Source of the DNA: Adineta steineri
Lineage: Eukaryota; Rotifera; Eurotatoria; Adinetida; Adinetidae
NCBI GenBank assembly: GCA_905250115.1
Contig: CAJNOI010000121.1
Location: forward strand, 12,241 to 76,240
Length of the DNA stretch: 64,000 bases
Direction: 5' to 3'
Below, in pieces: positions 36,620 to 48,359 of the stretch (position 1 is its first letter; the number at the start of each line of letters is the position of its first letter). The position numbers and the translations under genes were made by a program. Under the pieces are notes generated by a model. It saw nothing but the letters and a program-made list of their open reading frames with translations, was not told the origin of the DNA and did no database searches.

Positions 36620-37597
36620 TTATGCTAAAATAAAAATTGTTTCACCATTATTTTCTTCTCCAATTATTTTTGGATATTCATTTTCAATAGATAATTTTAT
36701 TGAATCTATTGTTGATATTGTTGATGGTGTTCGTTCATGATGATCAATTGTAAATATGGATTGATTCGATGATAAAAATTCTTTTTTCTTTACTCGTCTG
36801 TTACGACATAAATACCATATTAATGAGACAAATAAAATCATAACAAGACTTATTAATACAATTAATATTAATATAAATTCATTGAAACGATTTGTTTTAA
36901 TTGTTTTGGAATATAAACAACGTTGAGAATCTAATGTACAATTTCTTGTTATATCAATACAAAATTGATTATTTTCATAGAGTTTTAATGGTATTGTACC
37001 AGTTCGACATTGACATATTTTATCATAACATATCGATGTACGTCTATTACATGAATAACAATTCGTTGATATTGGACTTTCATAGATAATACGAAATGTA
37101 AAAATTTCATTCGATTGTAAACGATAAGTTGTAGAATTGAATTCAAATGAACAATTTGATAATATAAGATAATGTTCACCAATATAAAGTAATGGAACAT
37201 TTATCATAGATAAAATTGATTTATGATTAAGATTTGTTCGTGTTGATTCGTAATTTTTTTTCGATGAAAAATTTGTTATTGTTGATGAACATTGTGTAAA
37301 TGGGAGATAAGATTTAAAAGAAAGATTTTTCGGTAATTTACATTGAACAAATAATGGTATTAAAGCAAGTGATTGAGATGAATATATGTAAATATGACCA
37401 GGAATTAAGGTTTTATTTAATGGTAAAGAATAAATAGCTTGAATGTGTAATGTTCGAGAATCATTTGATGACCAAAGAACATTTAAATATTCTTTATAAA
37501 GATCCAATGAATATGTACAATTTTCAAGGTGAACAACATTCGATGTTTGGCAATTAGTTATTAATGTTAAAAGAAAAGTTAGAGCTAGGTAAATCAT
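36620..37597 (-). CDS. Orphan type I membrane protein
   Basis: A single-exon 325-residue protein. Residues 1-18 form a signal peptide (MIYLALTFLLTLITNCQT). The ectodomain (about 19-238) has many N-x-S/T sites and a cysteine-rich segment at 180-227 (CYSC, CYDKICQC, C, C, C) that resembles a degenerate EGF-like fold. Residues 241-263 are a hydrophobic transmembrane helix followed by a stop-transfer CRNRRVKKK and a Ser/Thr-rich cytoplasmic tail of about 60 residues. This topology suggests a cell-surface receptor or adhesion protein. I do not recognise the family. The start is unambiguous from the signal peptide. Confidence 0.75.
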   Translation of the reverse strand: MIYLALTFLLTLITNCQTSNVVHLENCTYSLDLYKEYLNVLWSSNDSRTLHIQAIYSLPLNKTLIPGHIYIYSSQSLALIPLFVQCKLPKNLSFKSYLPFTQCSSTITNFSSKKNYESTRTNLNHKSILSMINVPLLYIGEHYLILSNCSFEFNSTTYRLQSNEIFTFRIIYESPISTNCYSCNRRTSICYDKICQCRTGTIPLKLYENNQFCIDITRNCTLDSQRCLYSKTIKTNRFNEFILILIVLISLVMILFVSLIWYLCRNRRVKKKEFLSSNQSIFTIDHHERTPSTISTIDSIKLSIENEYPKIIGEENNGETIFILA

Positions 37598-39181
37598 TTT
37601 TTCTTTCTAAAATAAAAAAAATAAAAAAAAAGAAGCTCGTTCATTTATGTGTTCTATATATATATGCATATTCATAGAATTGTGACCGTTTGAATTAATC
37701 GGTATGCTATTTTGAGAAATATGTTTATTAAAGAAATAGATCAGAAAAAGAATTTTATTATTGTTTCATTTGTCAATCAATAGATCTATCAATCTTAGAA
37801 AAAAGAAAACAAAATATCTAACTACATACTTATATAGAAAAAATAACATCTATGTAATACAATTTATGTTCATTGAAGAAAAGAAAAAACGTTTATGTGT
37901 CTATGTTTAATCTTTTTCTCGCTTTGTGATCATGTACATATGGCACCAGGAACAGAAGAGAGAAGGAGAGGGACAGAGAGAGAGAAAATAAATTTCAATT
38001 ACTTTTCTTTTTCTCCTATTTATGTATATTGATCAAACAAATGAGTCAGTTCATATTTATGCATACGATAGTAGTAGTAATACTAGTAACAAAATAGATT
38101 CAAAAATCGATGTAACTCAAGTAGGTGATGACAAGTAAAAAAAAAAGAAGTATACGAAAAGGATGTAAATTGATCAATTGTGAAGTGAACTATATAAAAG
38201 TAATCAAAAAATGAAATGAGATTAAATGACAAAACGACGCGAGAGCGAGAGAGAGAGAGAGAAAAAATGAGCAGAGGTGAGTAATGAAGTGTTAGTACTC
38301 TTGTCAACAATTGAATGATTGAGCACTTTTAGGCATCATATGTTTTGACGACTAGATTTCAATAAGTTATTTACCTCATTGTCTAATAGTTCTAAACAGT
38401 TCATCAAATGATTTAATGATTAGGAAAAATTCTTTTTTTTTCAAGAAAAATATCAGTGAACATATATAAACAATATAGATCAGGATTCGATTCATTGAAC
38501 ATGTCTATTGTGAACTTGAAAAGAATTAATATCTATCATAATTTTTTTTTTGAAGAAAGAGAAGTTGATCAGAAAGTGTGTGTCTGGGGTATAAATTCAT
38601 TGATGCATATAATATGAATTTGATTTTGATAGCTCAAAATAAGAGAAAGGGGAAAAGCAAAGAATAACTTTCTCGTTTATCGTTCATTATGAATTGTTAA
38701 TTAGATCTGGAAATATATAGATAAAATCATAGTCATACTTTTTTCAATTTTAGTATGACCAAGATAATAATACATTTCATAACCTTTGAAATAGCTTTAT
38801 TGACATATAACACAAGTTTAATTTCACTTTCGATAGATACCTAGTAATGAGATTGATTAACTAATCTCTTTTGTTATAGTGTGTTTTCTAGTTGACACTT
38901 GAAGCAAAAGTACTAATGTGAATTTCATTGTAGTGAGAATGGACATATGTACATATTATTAATTAAAAAGACAAAGAATTTTTTTTTCATTCTATTCATT
39001 TGAAATTAAAACGTCAAAAGAAGAAAAAACGTTGCATTGAATATGATGAGTGTGTGTGTATTCGATACAGTTATGCTTATTAAGAAATAACCGAAAAAGT
39101 TTATTTAAAATTAAACAACATTGATATGTTATTAACTTCTCAGAAACGAAAATAGATCAAAGGCGACTACAGATCTTTGAT
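37598..39181. other. Non-coding stretch
   Basis: AT-rich, with a GA microsatellite at about 38238-38263 and a shorter one near 37960. No gene recognised. Confidence 0.45.
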
Positions 39182-39780
39182 TCAGGAATGAGAGATATGT
39201 AGGTTCGTAGAGAAATTTTTTCTCTATCGAATGGTATATATACCAACGATGTCTGTTGCGTACCGTCAAAATCGATTTTTGGCTTGAATTCAAGCGAATT
39301 AGAGACCTCGCAGACAGACAAAACTCAAAAAAAAACGGAGAAATACGGCGTAGAAATTCTGAAATTTTAACGAAAATAAAATCGGGAAAAGCGCATATTT
39401 TAACGCAGTAGAACGCTTTCCAAAAAACGCGTTAAGAATTTGTGAAAACGGTGTATTTACGAATTTTAAACGCGTTTTTTTAGAGGTCTTGTCTGTCTGG
39501 GCTGCATCAGAGTCAACTAAATGTCTTGCCTATAATTCATTTTTTTCGAGGCGAAGATTTTGTGCTCTGATGTTTTTTCTACAAACTGATGTATTTTGAG
39601 GGTTCAAATCAATGTTTTATTGAGATTCACGGACACAAAAGAAAGTTGGATGCATGTCTCTAACTGGCTTAAATTCAAGCCAAAAGTCGATTTTTATGGT
39701 ACTCAACAGAATTCGTTGGTATATATACCATTCGATAGAGGAAATTTTTCTCTACAAACCTACATATCTCTCATTCCTGA
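39182..39780. mobile_element. Foldback element with 125-bp arms
   Basis: The left arm 39182-39306 and right arm 39656-39780 are reverse complements at high identity. They share TCAGGAATGAGAGATATGTA, ATCGAATGGTATATATACCA, GGCTTGAATT and TTAGAGAC. The arms contain the self-complementary TGGTATATATACCA. The region between them holds a second insertion. No reading frame of note. Confidence 0.75.
39307..39505. mobile_element. Nested insertion with CAGACAGACAA ends
   Basis: Between the arms of the foldback, CTCGCAGACAGACAAAAC at the left faces TCTTGTCTGTCTGGGC at the right, an imperfect inverted terminal repeat with an 11-bp perfect core. The interior shares an AAAATAAAATCG..AAAGCGCATA stretch with the small foldback at 14.4 kb and has further ACGCGTT inversions. 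Exact ends and a target duplication could not be fixed. Confidence 0.5.
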
Positions 39781-41201
39781 GTAAAATTTTACTATGAAAT
39801 TTGTACAACGCTCATTCTGTTTTTTAGCACTTGATCACGATGTTAACAGAATTTACAGTGTCAAGCAATAAAAATTACCAACCGAGCTATTTCCAATGAT
39901 TATATCTGTTTTGTGGAACTCACGTCAGTTTTCGAAGAAAATCGTGAGTGTAAGTTTTAAGTTCAAGTTTTCAGCTCCTCCCTCCTCAGATTCAATAAAA
40001 ATAATGAAAAAGCGTTAAAAATAGCTATAAACTGCGGGATTTTCTATAAAAAATAAGTAAAATTGTCAAATACAGCTATAAATTAGTAGAATTTTAATAA
40101 AATTAAGCAAAAATAGTTCAAAATAGGCATAAATTACTGCAAATTTAATAAAAATAACCAAAAATTGTCAAAAATAGCTATAAATTGATTAAATTTGAGC
40201 AAAAAAAGAAAACAAAGCACTTAAACGTGATCACATATTTTGATGCGAACACACGTGAGTTCCACATTTCTTAGCCTCAACGGGGCTGCGCTGATAAGCT
40301 TTTTAAGTACTAATTTAGTTTACTGTTAATAACCTCATATAAAAAGTGTGAAATCAAGAAAATATATTTTTGTTTTTATATTTTGACATAAAATTATAAT
40401 AAACATTCATTTTTTATGAACATGACAAAAGTTACAGCCATATGTGATCTTTCATTCATTTATGGATCAGTATTTTTCTCTTGAGTGTATATTAAGTTCC
40501 AAACTTCTAAAATGTTATTTGTAAGTAAAACTAAAAGATAATTAAGCGATAAAATTATGCTTCCAGGCAAATTGATTGTTTTTTAGTCCTTGACGAGTAC
40601 CTCAAGGCCGAAAATCGATTATTATAACATATTCTATAAGAGAGATGCATCTTTATTTTTGATTCAAAACTACTTGTTATGGATTTGCTTCCTATTTGAA
40701 ATCATGACATCTACTTTTGTTAATCTAGAGAATTAATGATCGACAGAAGAGTATATGTGACTGGCTGAATATACTTAGATTCTACTGACAGTATGCGATT
40801 TAATAACTAAATCACTCATATAAAATTAATACAGGATATAGAACATGTTTGTCTAAAACGATACTGAAGTGAGAATAATCATAAATTCTTTGAAAAATTA
40901 TTAAATCCATAGCAAGAATCAGAAATAATTAAAAACAAACTAAATTTTGATACTACTATTAAAAATTCGAATATTGAACAATGTGTTTCTATACCATTCA
41001 AAAACAGACGTCTGCTGAATTCGTAATACTGCCCCGTTTCTTTTTTCAAGGATACATAAAAGAATTCAGTTACATTTTTTATTAACATTACATTAAGATT
41101 TATGCATATACACACAAGGTAACTTCTAAGAAATCTGCTACTAACAATATTAAAAAAAACCTTTTTTTTATACACAAATGATATACAGAACATTATTATT
41201 A
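39781..41201. other. Non-coding stretch
   Basis: Includes several diverged tandem copies of AAAAATAGCTATAAATT.. (about 40010-40200), a short low-copy tandem repeat of about 60 bp. A 104-codon minus-strand frame at 40879-41193 looks like AT-rich 3' flank rather than a gene. Confidence 0.4.
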
Positions 41202-41792
41202 TTATAACTCTTCCTGTGTTCTTTTATTTGAAGTGGTGAATAAATAATTATTCGAGGATTTAGAATTCATATATCGTCGAAGCACAATTCGATTTGACGT
41301 CTGTCTACATGTCTTTGATAAGCTTATATCTTCATCATCTATTGTCTTATAATTCAATTGTTCAGGATTATGTAATACGGGTATTATCTTAGATATTATT
41401 CCATGTCCAGTGGCAATTAATGTTGAACATGTATGTAATGTTATGATTGGTGTGTCAAGAGATTTTGAAATAATCGACTGTTTCGGTTGTAATTCAACGT
41501 CTATTTTATGCTTATTAATATGTTGTAAATGATTCTGACGTACATTATGAAAATTAAATGTTTGATTACTTCGTTTTTCATTTATAACAAATATATTTGG
41601 ATTCGAACGTAACAGAAAATATCCATAATTTTCCAATGTTTTCTTATCTGTAAATAATTTATAATAATATCGATTACTTTGACGATGATATTCCGATAAT
41701 AATAAACGTTGATATTTAATTAAATCTACTCGAAGATTTTTTTGATAAGAAATATATTGTTTTAAACGAGATAAATCAAAGTTTTTAGTCAT
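41202..41792 (-). CDS. Orphan basic protein
   Basis: A single 196-residue frame with normal codon use, rich in Lys, Arg, Asn, Tyr and Ser. No signal peptide, transmembrane helix or known domain is visible. The N-terminal half (about 1-90) looks helical and basic (LSRLKQYISYQKNLRVDLI). It lies 71 bp downstream of the secreted peptide gene on the same strand. Likely a lineage-specific protein; function unknown. The start is the first ATG in an otherwise stop-free stretch. Confidence 0.6.
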   Translation of the reverse strand: MTKNFDLSRLKQYISYQKNLRVDLIKYQRLLLSEYHRQSNRYYYKLFTDKKTLENYGYFLLRSNPNIFVINEKRSNQTFNFHNVRQNHLQHINKHKIDVELQPKQSIISKSLDTPIITLHTCSTLIATGHGIISKIIPVLHNPEQLNYKTIDDEDISLSKTCRQTSNRIVLRRYMNSKSSNNYLFTTSNKRTQEEL

Positions 41793-41863
41793 TTGAAAAA
41801 TAGAAAATAAATATTTAATAGAAGATTGTCATAGTAATAAAGAAAATGAATGAATGATTTATT

Positions 41864-42267
41864 TTAAAAACATTTTCTTATACATCTTTCTTCACCCATG
41901 GTTAACCATCGACGGCATAAACATCGACCTGAACAACATTGTTCATCATATGAACATATGACAGGTGATAAACGACATGATTCACCTGCAAAAAGTCCTC
42001 CATAACCACGTTGTGATGCTTGAGTATAACGAAATACATCGGAATCATAGGATGTTTGACGATTTATAAAACGATTTAAACCACGTTTAAATGCTTTTCG
42101 TACAATATCAGCAATACCAGTAGCTAGATTATAAAAAAATTAAATTTGGTTGAAATACTTATTATAAACTTACAATACGTTCTTTGTCTAAGTGCATCAT
42201 TTGGTTGAAATAAAACGCTCGTAAATATTATGTAAATTATGGCATAAATTGTCAATAGTTGATTCAT
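41864..42267 (-). CDS. Secreted cysteine-rich peptide precursor
   Basis: Two exons (42267-42174 and 42123-41864) joined across a 50-bp GT-AG intron give a 117-residue precursor. Residues 1-25 form a signal peptide starting MNQLLTIYAIIYIIF. A basic propeptide-like segment follows (RQRTY...VRKAFKRGLNRFINR) with possible dibasic cleavage sites. The C-terminal about 38 residues hold eight cysteines in the pattern C-x6-C-x5-CC-x3-C-x-C-x10-C-x3-C, reminiscent of a cystine-knot or Dickkopf/colipase-like fold. It is probably an extracellular signalling, defence or structural peptide; I do not assign an activity. An earlier in-frame ATG exists at 42327, but the shorter form gives the better signal peptide. 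Confidence 0.7.
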
Positions 42268-44833
42268 TTTGTTATAGATCAAAAATTGTAACCTTTTCAA
42301 TGTAATAAAATGATGGACATTAATCAATTATTTGTACAGTCTTCGTGTATGTTACACATAGAGTGATGGTTTCTTTCTGTTTTGTAGTAAAGAATCACAA
42401 CCAGTTATCTCTAATGAAGAGAAAGAAAAAAGTACAACATTTGTGTTAAAAAAGATAAGAATCCATCTGGCTATTTATCATTTTTACTGTTCAAACATTA
42501 AGATATTTATCTGTTATATTATAGATATAATCGAATATAAATATTTTATACGATTACTATTAGCGAAAGAAGAAAAAAATAAGAATAATAAATCAAACGA
42601 TTGTAGGCCCCTTACACTCACTTCCATTAATATTACTGACGACCGAGAATAGGTAAGCATTGATATAGTTGGTATAAAAATAAGTTAATGTTCGCTAGTC
42701 GATCAAAATTTTATTGAATAGAGAAAGAGAAAAAGAGAGAGAAACTGAAGTGTACTGTATACAATTTTTTTCTCTTTCTCCTCTTTTATTCGTGAGAGGT
42801 ATAGAACAAAATTATATTTACTGTTGTCCTATGAATTATTATAAATGTCACTGCTCGTGTCCGCATCAAGACCGGTACAGTGTCACCTCTTTTTTGATTG
42901 ATTATAATCCCGGAGAGTGAATTGGATGGATATGTACATACATATATAAAGTACAGAACAGAAAAATGTCAATATATAGGACATGTTTTAATATTCTATA
43001 CTTCCATTAAAACATGAATACTATTTGTTCAATGTTGAAATGTGAAAAAAATAGGCATAATATTTATAATCAACAAAGAGCAACTAGTAAAAATAAACTT
43101 ATAAACCCTGGTATATATATATCATTCATTATCATATTCAATAACAATTATAACGATGCCAGAGACAAGAAGTTACATATTTTAGGTCATTATAAACCAA
43201 TTCCAGCTAATTCTAACCTTTTGCAAACGATCAACAACAGCAATCGATGATACTAGATTGAGAAAAAGCTGTTTATAATGAGTATTAGTATATGCTTGAG
43301 GATACTCAACAACATCTCTGTTCGACTATGTATAGTCCTTGTTTTTCAATGATTAGTTTCGTTGGATTTGATTATTGTATAAACAATAATAGTACATAAC
43401 TATTTGGTACTTACAAAGATATGTATGCGTACACGCGCGACAACTTAATGAATACTAAGGATAGACATATCATTATACATAGAATAAATAAGGTCATGTT
43501 GTTGTGATAGAAATGATTCTAGTTGATGTATTAATACTTATATATATACATATTTTTTTTGATTAATTCGAATAAATAAATAAAATATAATCTTTCTTTT
43601 TTTTAATGACATAATAGACAAATTAAACGGAAGTTAATTACAAAAAGACCCAGCAATACTGTAGATCTTTATTATAAACTTGTTATTGTTGATTCTATTT
43701 ATTGACATTCTCTTTTTTAGTATGCAACTTTTCCTGTTACTATCCTGCATAACATAATTAAACACATAAATCGTTTTTCTCGTTTCAATTTAGATAATTT
43801 TTTTTATTATCAAAGAAATTACGATGACATCGTTCTACTACTACTTAAATCTGAAGTAAAAACGACACGAGTGTTAATATATATATTTTCTGTTTTTTCA
43901 ACGCAAAAGCAAGAAAAGAATGAGGGGAATGTATGATGTATGTCATAGAAAGATATCGAGTGGTGATAGACAAAATGAAGTCCAGATCTCTAAATAATAA
44001 GTATTAGATAGACAATCATTCACAAATTGGTTTTATAAACAATTGAGAGAAAACGTATTTGTGCCAGATTGTAGCCTAATATATACAGTTATTGTTAGCC
44101 TTAATGTCTTTTAAATCAAACCTAATGATGTTCTACAATAATATACATATTTGCGTAGTTTTTGCTCATCTCTCCTAATTGCTTTTGTACATATAACACT
44201 TATCCTAACATATCCTGTTGTTAGTATAATATAAGAGATAAATTCTATCGAGGATAATAAAGATAAAGTCCTTCGTTGTTGAATAGACATTACAATATTT
44301 ATTAAATAATGTTATTAACAATACGAACAAACAATTTGTCTTAATCCTTTCTCTCTGCACAGTTGTTTTAGAAAGAAAAAAAAAGACAAATCGCGACATT
44401 TTATTTCATTATCCCATCATAACTGTTTGATCAATATCAACTAGTAATTGATGTACTGCATATGCGTAGACAATAAACGCCTTAGAGAAAACCTATTTCC
44501 TAAGAAGACTTCTTTTTCAATCGTTTTTCTTTCTCTCATTCTGTTGTCGTTATATGGTTGATGAGGAAAAGATGCGACATGACAATAGAATATTTTTTTC
44601 CTGTTGCTATTTGGTTTAGGTTCTTATTCGCGTTTTTTTTCTCTTCTCTTCTCTTTCCTTTTTTTTTGTTTGTTGACTTGATCGACTATTTCAGGATAAT
44701 AACTATTCGATCAATCTACACATTATCATTTTTTATAATAAAACAAAAAAGAGGCATAAATCAAAAAAAAAACTATGCTCATTTGAATCATTTATCATCA
44801 TTCCAGAATTGATTTTTGTAGAGTCTTATCATC
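42268..44833. other. Non-coding region between divergent genes
   Basis: It separates the minus-strand peptide gene and the plus-strand rapsyn gene and should hold both promoters. Several short chance frames are present, none with domain content or convincing codon use. Confidence 0.5.
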
Positions 44834-46735
44834 ATGGGTCAACGTATGATTCGTCGACAAGTTGATGAAGGTTTGGAATTATATGCTGAAAAAAATTATG
44901 ATGCTGCAATTAAAAAATGGACAATATCATTACAAAAAATGAAAGATAATCGTCTACGTTTTTCTACGTTGGGTTATTTAGCAGCAGCATCACGTGATCG
45001 TGGACGTAATAAAGATTATCTTGTTTATGCTGTCCAACAAATTGATATTGCACATGAAATTGATGATAATAATCTTCGTGCACAAGCTTATTTAACTTTA
45101 TCACGTGCAAATGAAATGCTTGCTGATTATTTTAAAGCAGTGAGTTATTCACGATCAGCACTTCAATATTCAGCACCAACTGAATCTGTACAAGGTTATG
45201 CATTACTTGTTATGGCAGATTCTTATATAGGTTTATGTAATTTTAATAAAGTTCTTGAATGTCTTGATAAAGCATTATGTATTTCACATGAACATGAAGA
45301 TCATTTAATGGAAATTCATGTCTTAAGTACAATGGGTAAAGTTTTTCTTGCATTAAAAGATTTTCCAAAAGCACTTGCATTTCAACGTCGTGCACATGAA
45401 ATATCCTTATCAAATGCTGCTTATGCTGTGGAAGAAAATGCAAATGTTAGTTCAAAATTTGTTCGTTTAACTAAATTAAAATTAGCAACACCATTAAGAT
45501 TAATGGGTGATTTTGATGGTGCAACGAAATGTGTCGAAGTAATAATATTATTCATGAATATATATATATTAGATATTTTAAAAAAATTATAGGAAGCAAT
45601 GAAAGCTGCATCTAGTATTGGTGATCGACCTGTTCAAGCTAAGTGTCTTGTATGTATAGGTGACATACAACGTTCGCAAAACAATAATGAGGTAAGCGGG
45701 GAGTCAAACGTACAAATAAACAGATATAAATATAGAATGATGTTCGATCGATAACGAGCTACCTCCTGATGTGTAATACAGACATATCTTGTCATTCAAT
45801 AAACATGTGCTTTGATTATAATGTCTGATGATGACTATTTTTCTTTTATTTTTATGTATCAAGGTCGCATGTAAAAAATATGAAGCTGCTATTCCGATGT
45901 TACAAGATATGAATGATCGATATAGTTATACGCTTGCTATGATTGGTCTTGTTAAAGCTTTATTGGAATCGGACACACAAAAACAAACGGTAAGTACATG
46001 GAGAAAAAGAAACATTTGAATAATATTTTTCTTTGTCTATAACCTATTATTAACATTGTCATAATAATTAGTTTTGTTGAGAGAATAGGCATAGTTTATC
46101 TTGTCTGTCTGTCATATATGCTATCCATAAGAAGAAAGAAAAAGATAAGATCGACTTGAATGATATATTCTCTTTTATACACTAAATAGATTTTTTTCCA
46201 CAATGACAGTTAAGAAAAATGATTAAATATCAACTCATTAGTCATAAGATGTCGAAAATTATTGTTGAGTATATATTATGATTTGAAATTAATTGAGATT
46301 TATATTAAACATTTTTAGGCAATTGAAATTCTTGCAACAGCATTATCAACAGCAACATCTATGGGTAATAAATTAATGCAAGCAAGATGTCATCTATTGA
46401 ATGAACGTATACTTTCATCTGATAATCGATTAGAAGAAGCACGACAAGTAAAAGAAGCTGCTGAACGTCTATATCAAGAAGCTGATCTTTTATGTCCGAT
46501 TTGTCAAAAAGCAATGGGTATGCAATCTGATCATATTCAAATTTTAACATGCACACATATATTTCATCAACGGTAATAAAAATCTTATCTTTTGTTTTTT
46601 ATTTTTCTTCTTTTTGTTTTGATTAGATGTATTAAAGATTTATTACAAAAATGGACACATCAAGCCCAAGCATGTCCTAAATGTAATAAGAATGTTTTAT
46701 TCAGCCGAAGTTATATTGCATTAGCTTGTACCTGA
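44834..46735 (+). CDS. RAPSN: Rapsyn (acetylcholine-receptor clustering protein)
   Basis: Rapsyn clusters nicotinic acetylcholine receptors under the postsynaptic membrane and has RING E3 activity. Five exons join in phase: 44834-45538, 45593-45691, 45864-45989, 46319-46572 and 46627-46735, giving 430 residues (human 412). It begins MGQ, the N-myristoylation signal of rapsyn. Residues about 5-365 are TPR helices (KALCISHEHEDHLMEIHVLS, MGKVFLALKDFPKALAFQ and others). The C-terminal RING-H2 has Cys369, Cys372, Cys388, His390, His393, Cys396, Cys411 and Cys414 (CPIC...CTHIFHQRC...CPKC). It converges on HADH, the stop codons being about 165 bp apart. All expected domains are intact. Confidence 0.92.
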
Positions 46736-46900
46736 TACGAAACCAAGAAAACAAAGAAGTCTTTTTATTTTATTTTTTTCTTTTATTTTCTAATACTTTT
46801 ACGCTCGGTGACATGTCTATATAAAGCTATTTTTATGTTAAAAAAAAGGACGAAAGACCATCGATCACTATAATCTCATAATAAAATAATTCACTTGTGT

Positions 46901-48218
46901 TTATTTGGAATATTTATAAAAACCAGCACCAGTTTTCTTGCCAAGTTTACCTTCTCCAACAATTTTATTTAATAATTCACTTGTTTTAAATGATGCATCA
47001 TCTGGAAAACGTTTTTTCCATCCATCAACAATATATTTCGATGTATCTAAACCAACATAATCCAATAATTCAATGGGTCCCATTGGATAACCAGCACCTA
47101 ATTTCATAGCTGTGTCGATATCTATTCAATTATATAGAATATAGTTTAAAATAAAGTTTTATTTGTCTATAGCATTACCTTCAGGAGTTGCATCGCCACG
47201 TTCAATCATATGAATAGCTTCAATCATATAGGGTACTAATAAACGATTAACAATAAAACCTGGAGTATCCTATATAAACAAGAATTAAACAAATCGATTT
47301 TTCTTTGGAAAAAAAATCTATTGAACCTTGCATGATACAGTTGTTTTTCCTAATGCTTTACCAAAAGCTAATAATGTTTGAAATGTTTCATCACTTGTTG
47401 ATGATGTACGAATAACTTCAAGTAATTTCATAACAGGTCTAAGAATAGATATAAACAAAAATAGATAGCAATTATCAAGTATCTTATAGAATAACAAATA
47501 GAAAAAAATAAAAATTGTTTACGTTTGTAGAAAAAAATAGTAATTGATAAATTAGTATTCTTTTAATTATCGAGATGTATGATGTTAAGAAAATATTGTT
47601 GTTGTGTCTGATTATAACTTACACTGGATTAAAGAAATGTAAACCACCAACTTTATCTTGTCGTTTAACATCTTGAACAATTTCTGTAATTGGTAATGAT
47701 GATGTATTACTTGTTAAAATTGTATGTCTAAAATCATTTGTATAGATTAAAAAGTATGAATGATATAAACAAACTTTGGTGCAATTTGATCGATTTGTTT
47801 AAATAATTTTTGTTTAATACCAAGATTTTCAACAATTGCTTCAATAACAAGATCTGTTGATTGAATAGATTCTTCAAGATTTAAACTTGTTTGAATTCGT
47901 CCGTTAACATCATTTAAATATTTTTCTCCTCCTTGTTGATCTTTATCAAATTTTTTTTTAATAACACGTTTTAAACTTGTTTGAATTATATTTAAACTTT
48001 TATCAAGAAATTCTTGTTTTTGATCAACAAGTATAACTTTATGATTACTTTCAGCAGCTACCTATAAATATTTTCGTATTACTATTGAAAAAAATGAATC
48101 TATCGAATCCTACTTGAGCTATACCCGAACCCATTAAACCGCCACCTATGATAGTAACAGTTTTAATAGTTCGTCCAAGTGAACTAGTTGCATTTTTAGC
48201 AATGGATGAAGCAGCCAT
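46901..48218 (-). CDS. HADH: 3-hydroxyacyl-CoA dehydrogenase (mitochondrial)
   Basis: HADH oxidises L-3-hydroxyacyl-CoA with NAD+ in mitochondrial beta-oxidation. Six exons in phase: 48218-48114, 48061-47775, 47727-47623, 47438-47327, 47269-47179 and 47121-46901, giving 306 residues (human 314). The N-terminus ([16 protein letters not shown]) looks like a short mitochondrial presequence. The Rossmann motif GGGLMGSG lies at about 25-32. [20 protein letters not shown] with catalytic His161 and its partner Glu173, [14 protein letters not shown] and [12 protein letters not shown] are all conserved. It ends GFYKYSK. The start lies only 141 bp from the stop of the IAP gene on the same strand, so the intergenic promoter is very short. 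Confidence 0.94.
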
Positions 48219-48359
48219 CTGAAAAGAAGAAAAAAAAATAATGCTCATTTTTATTGACCATTACTCCCAAAAACGAGTTTCTTGGCGGCTTTTTTTTTCA
48301 AAATAAAAAAACATGATTATACATCGAATAAAATAACAAGTAAAAATATATTTATAGAA

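Noticed and set aside
40879..41193. 104-codon minus-strand frame after the orphan gene
   Set aside because: Hydrophobic, AT-driven composition directly downstream of a gene stop; more likely 3' flank.
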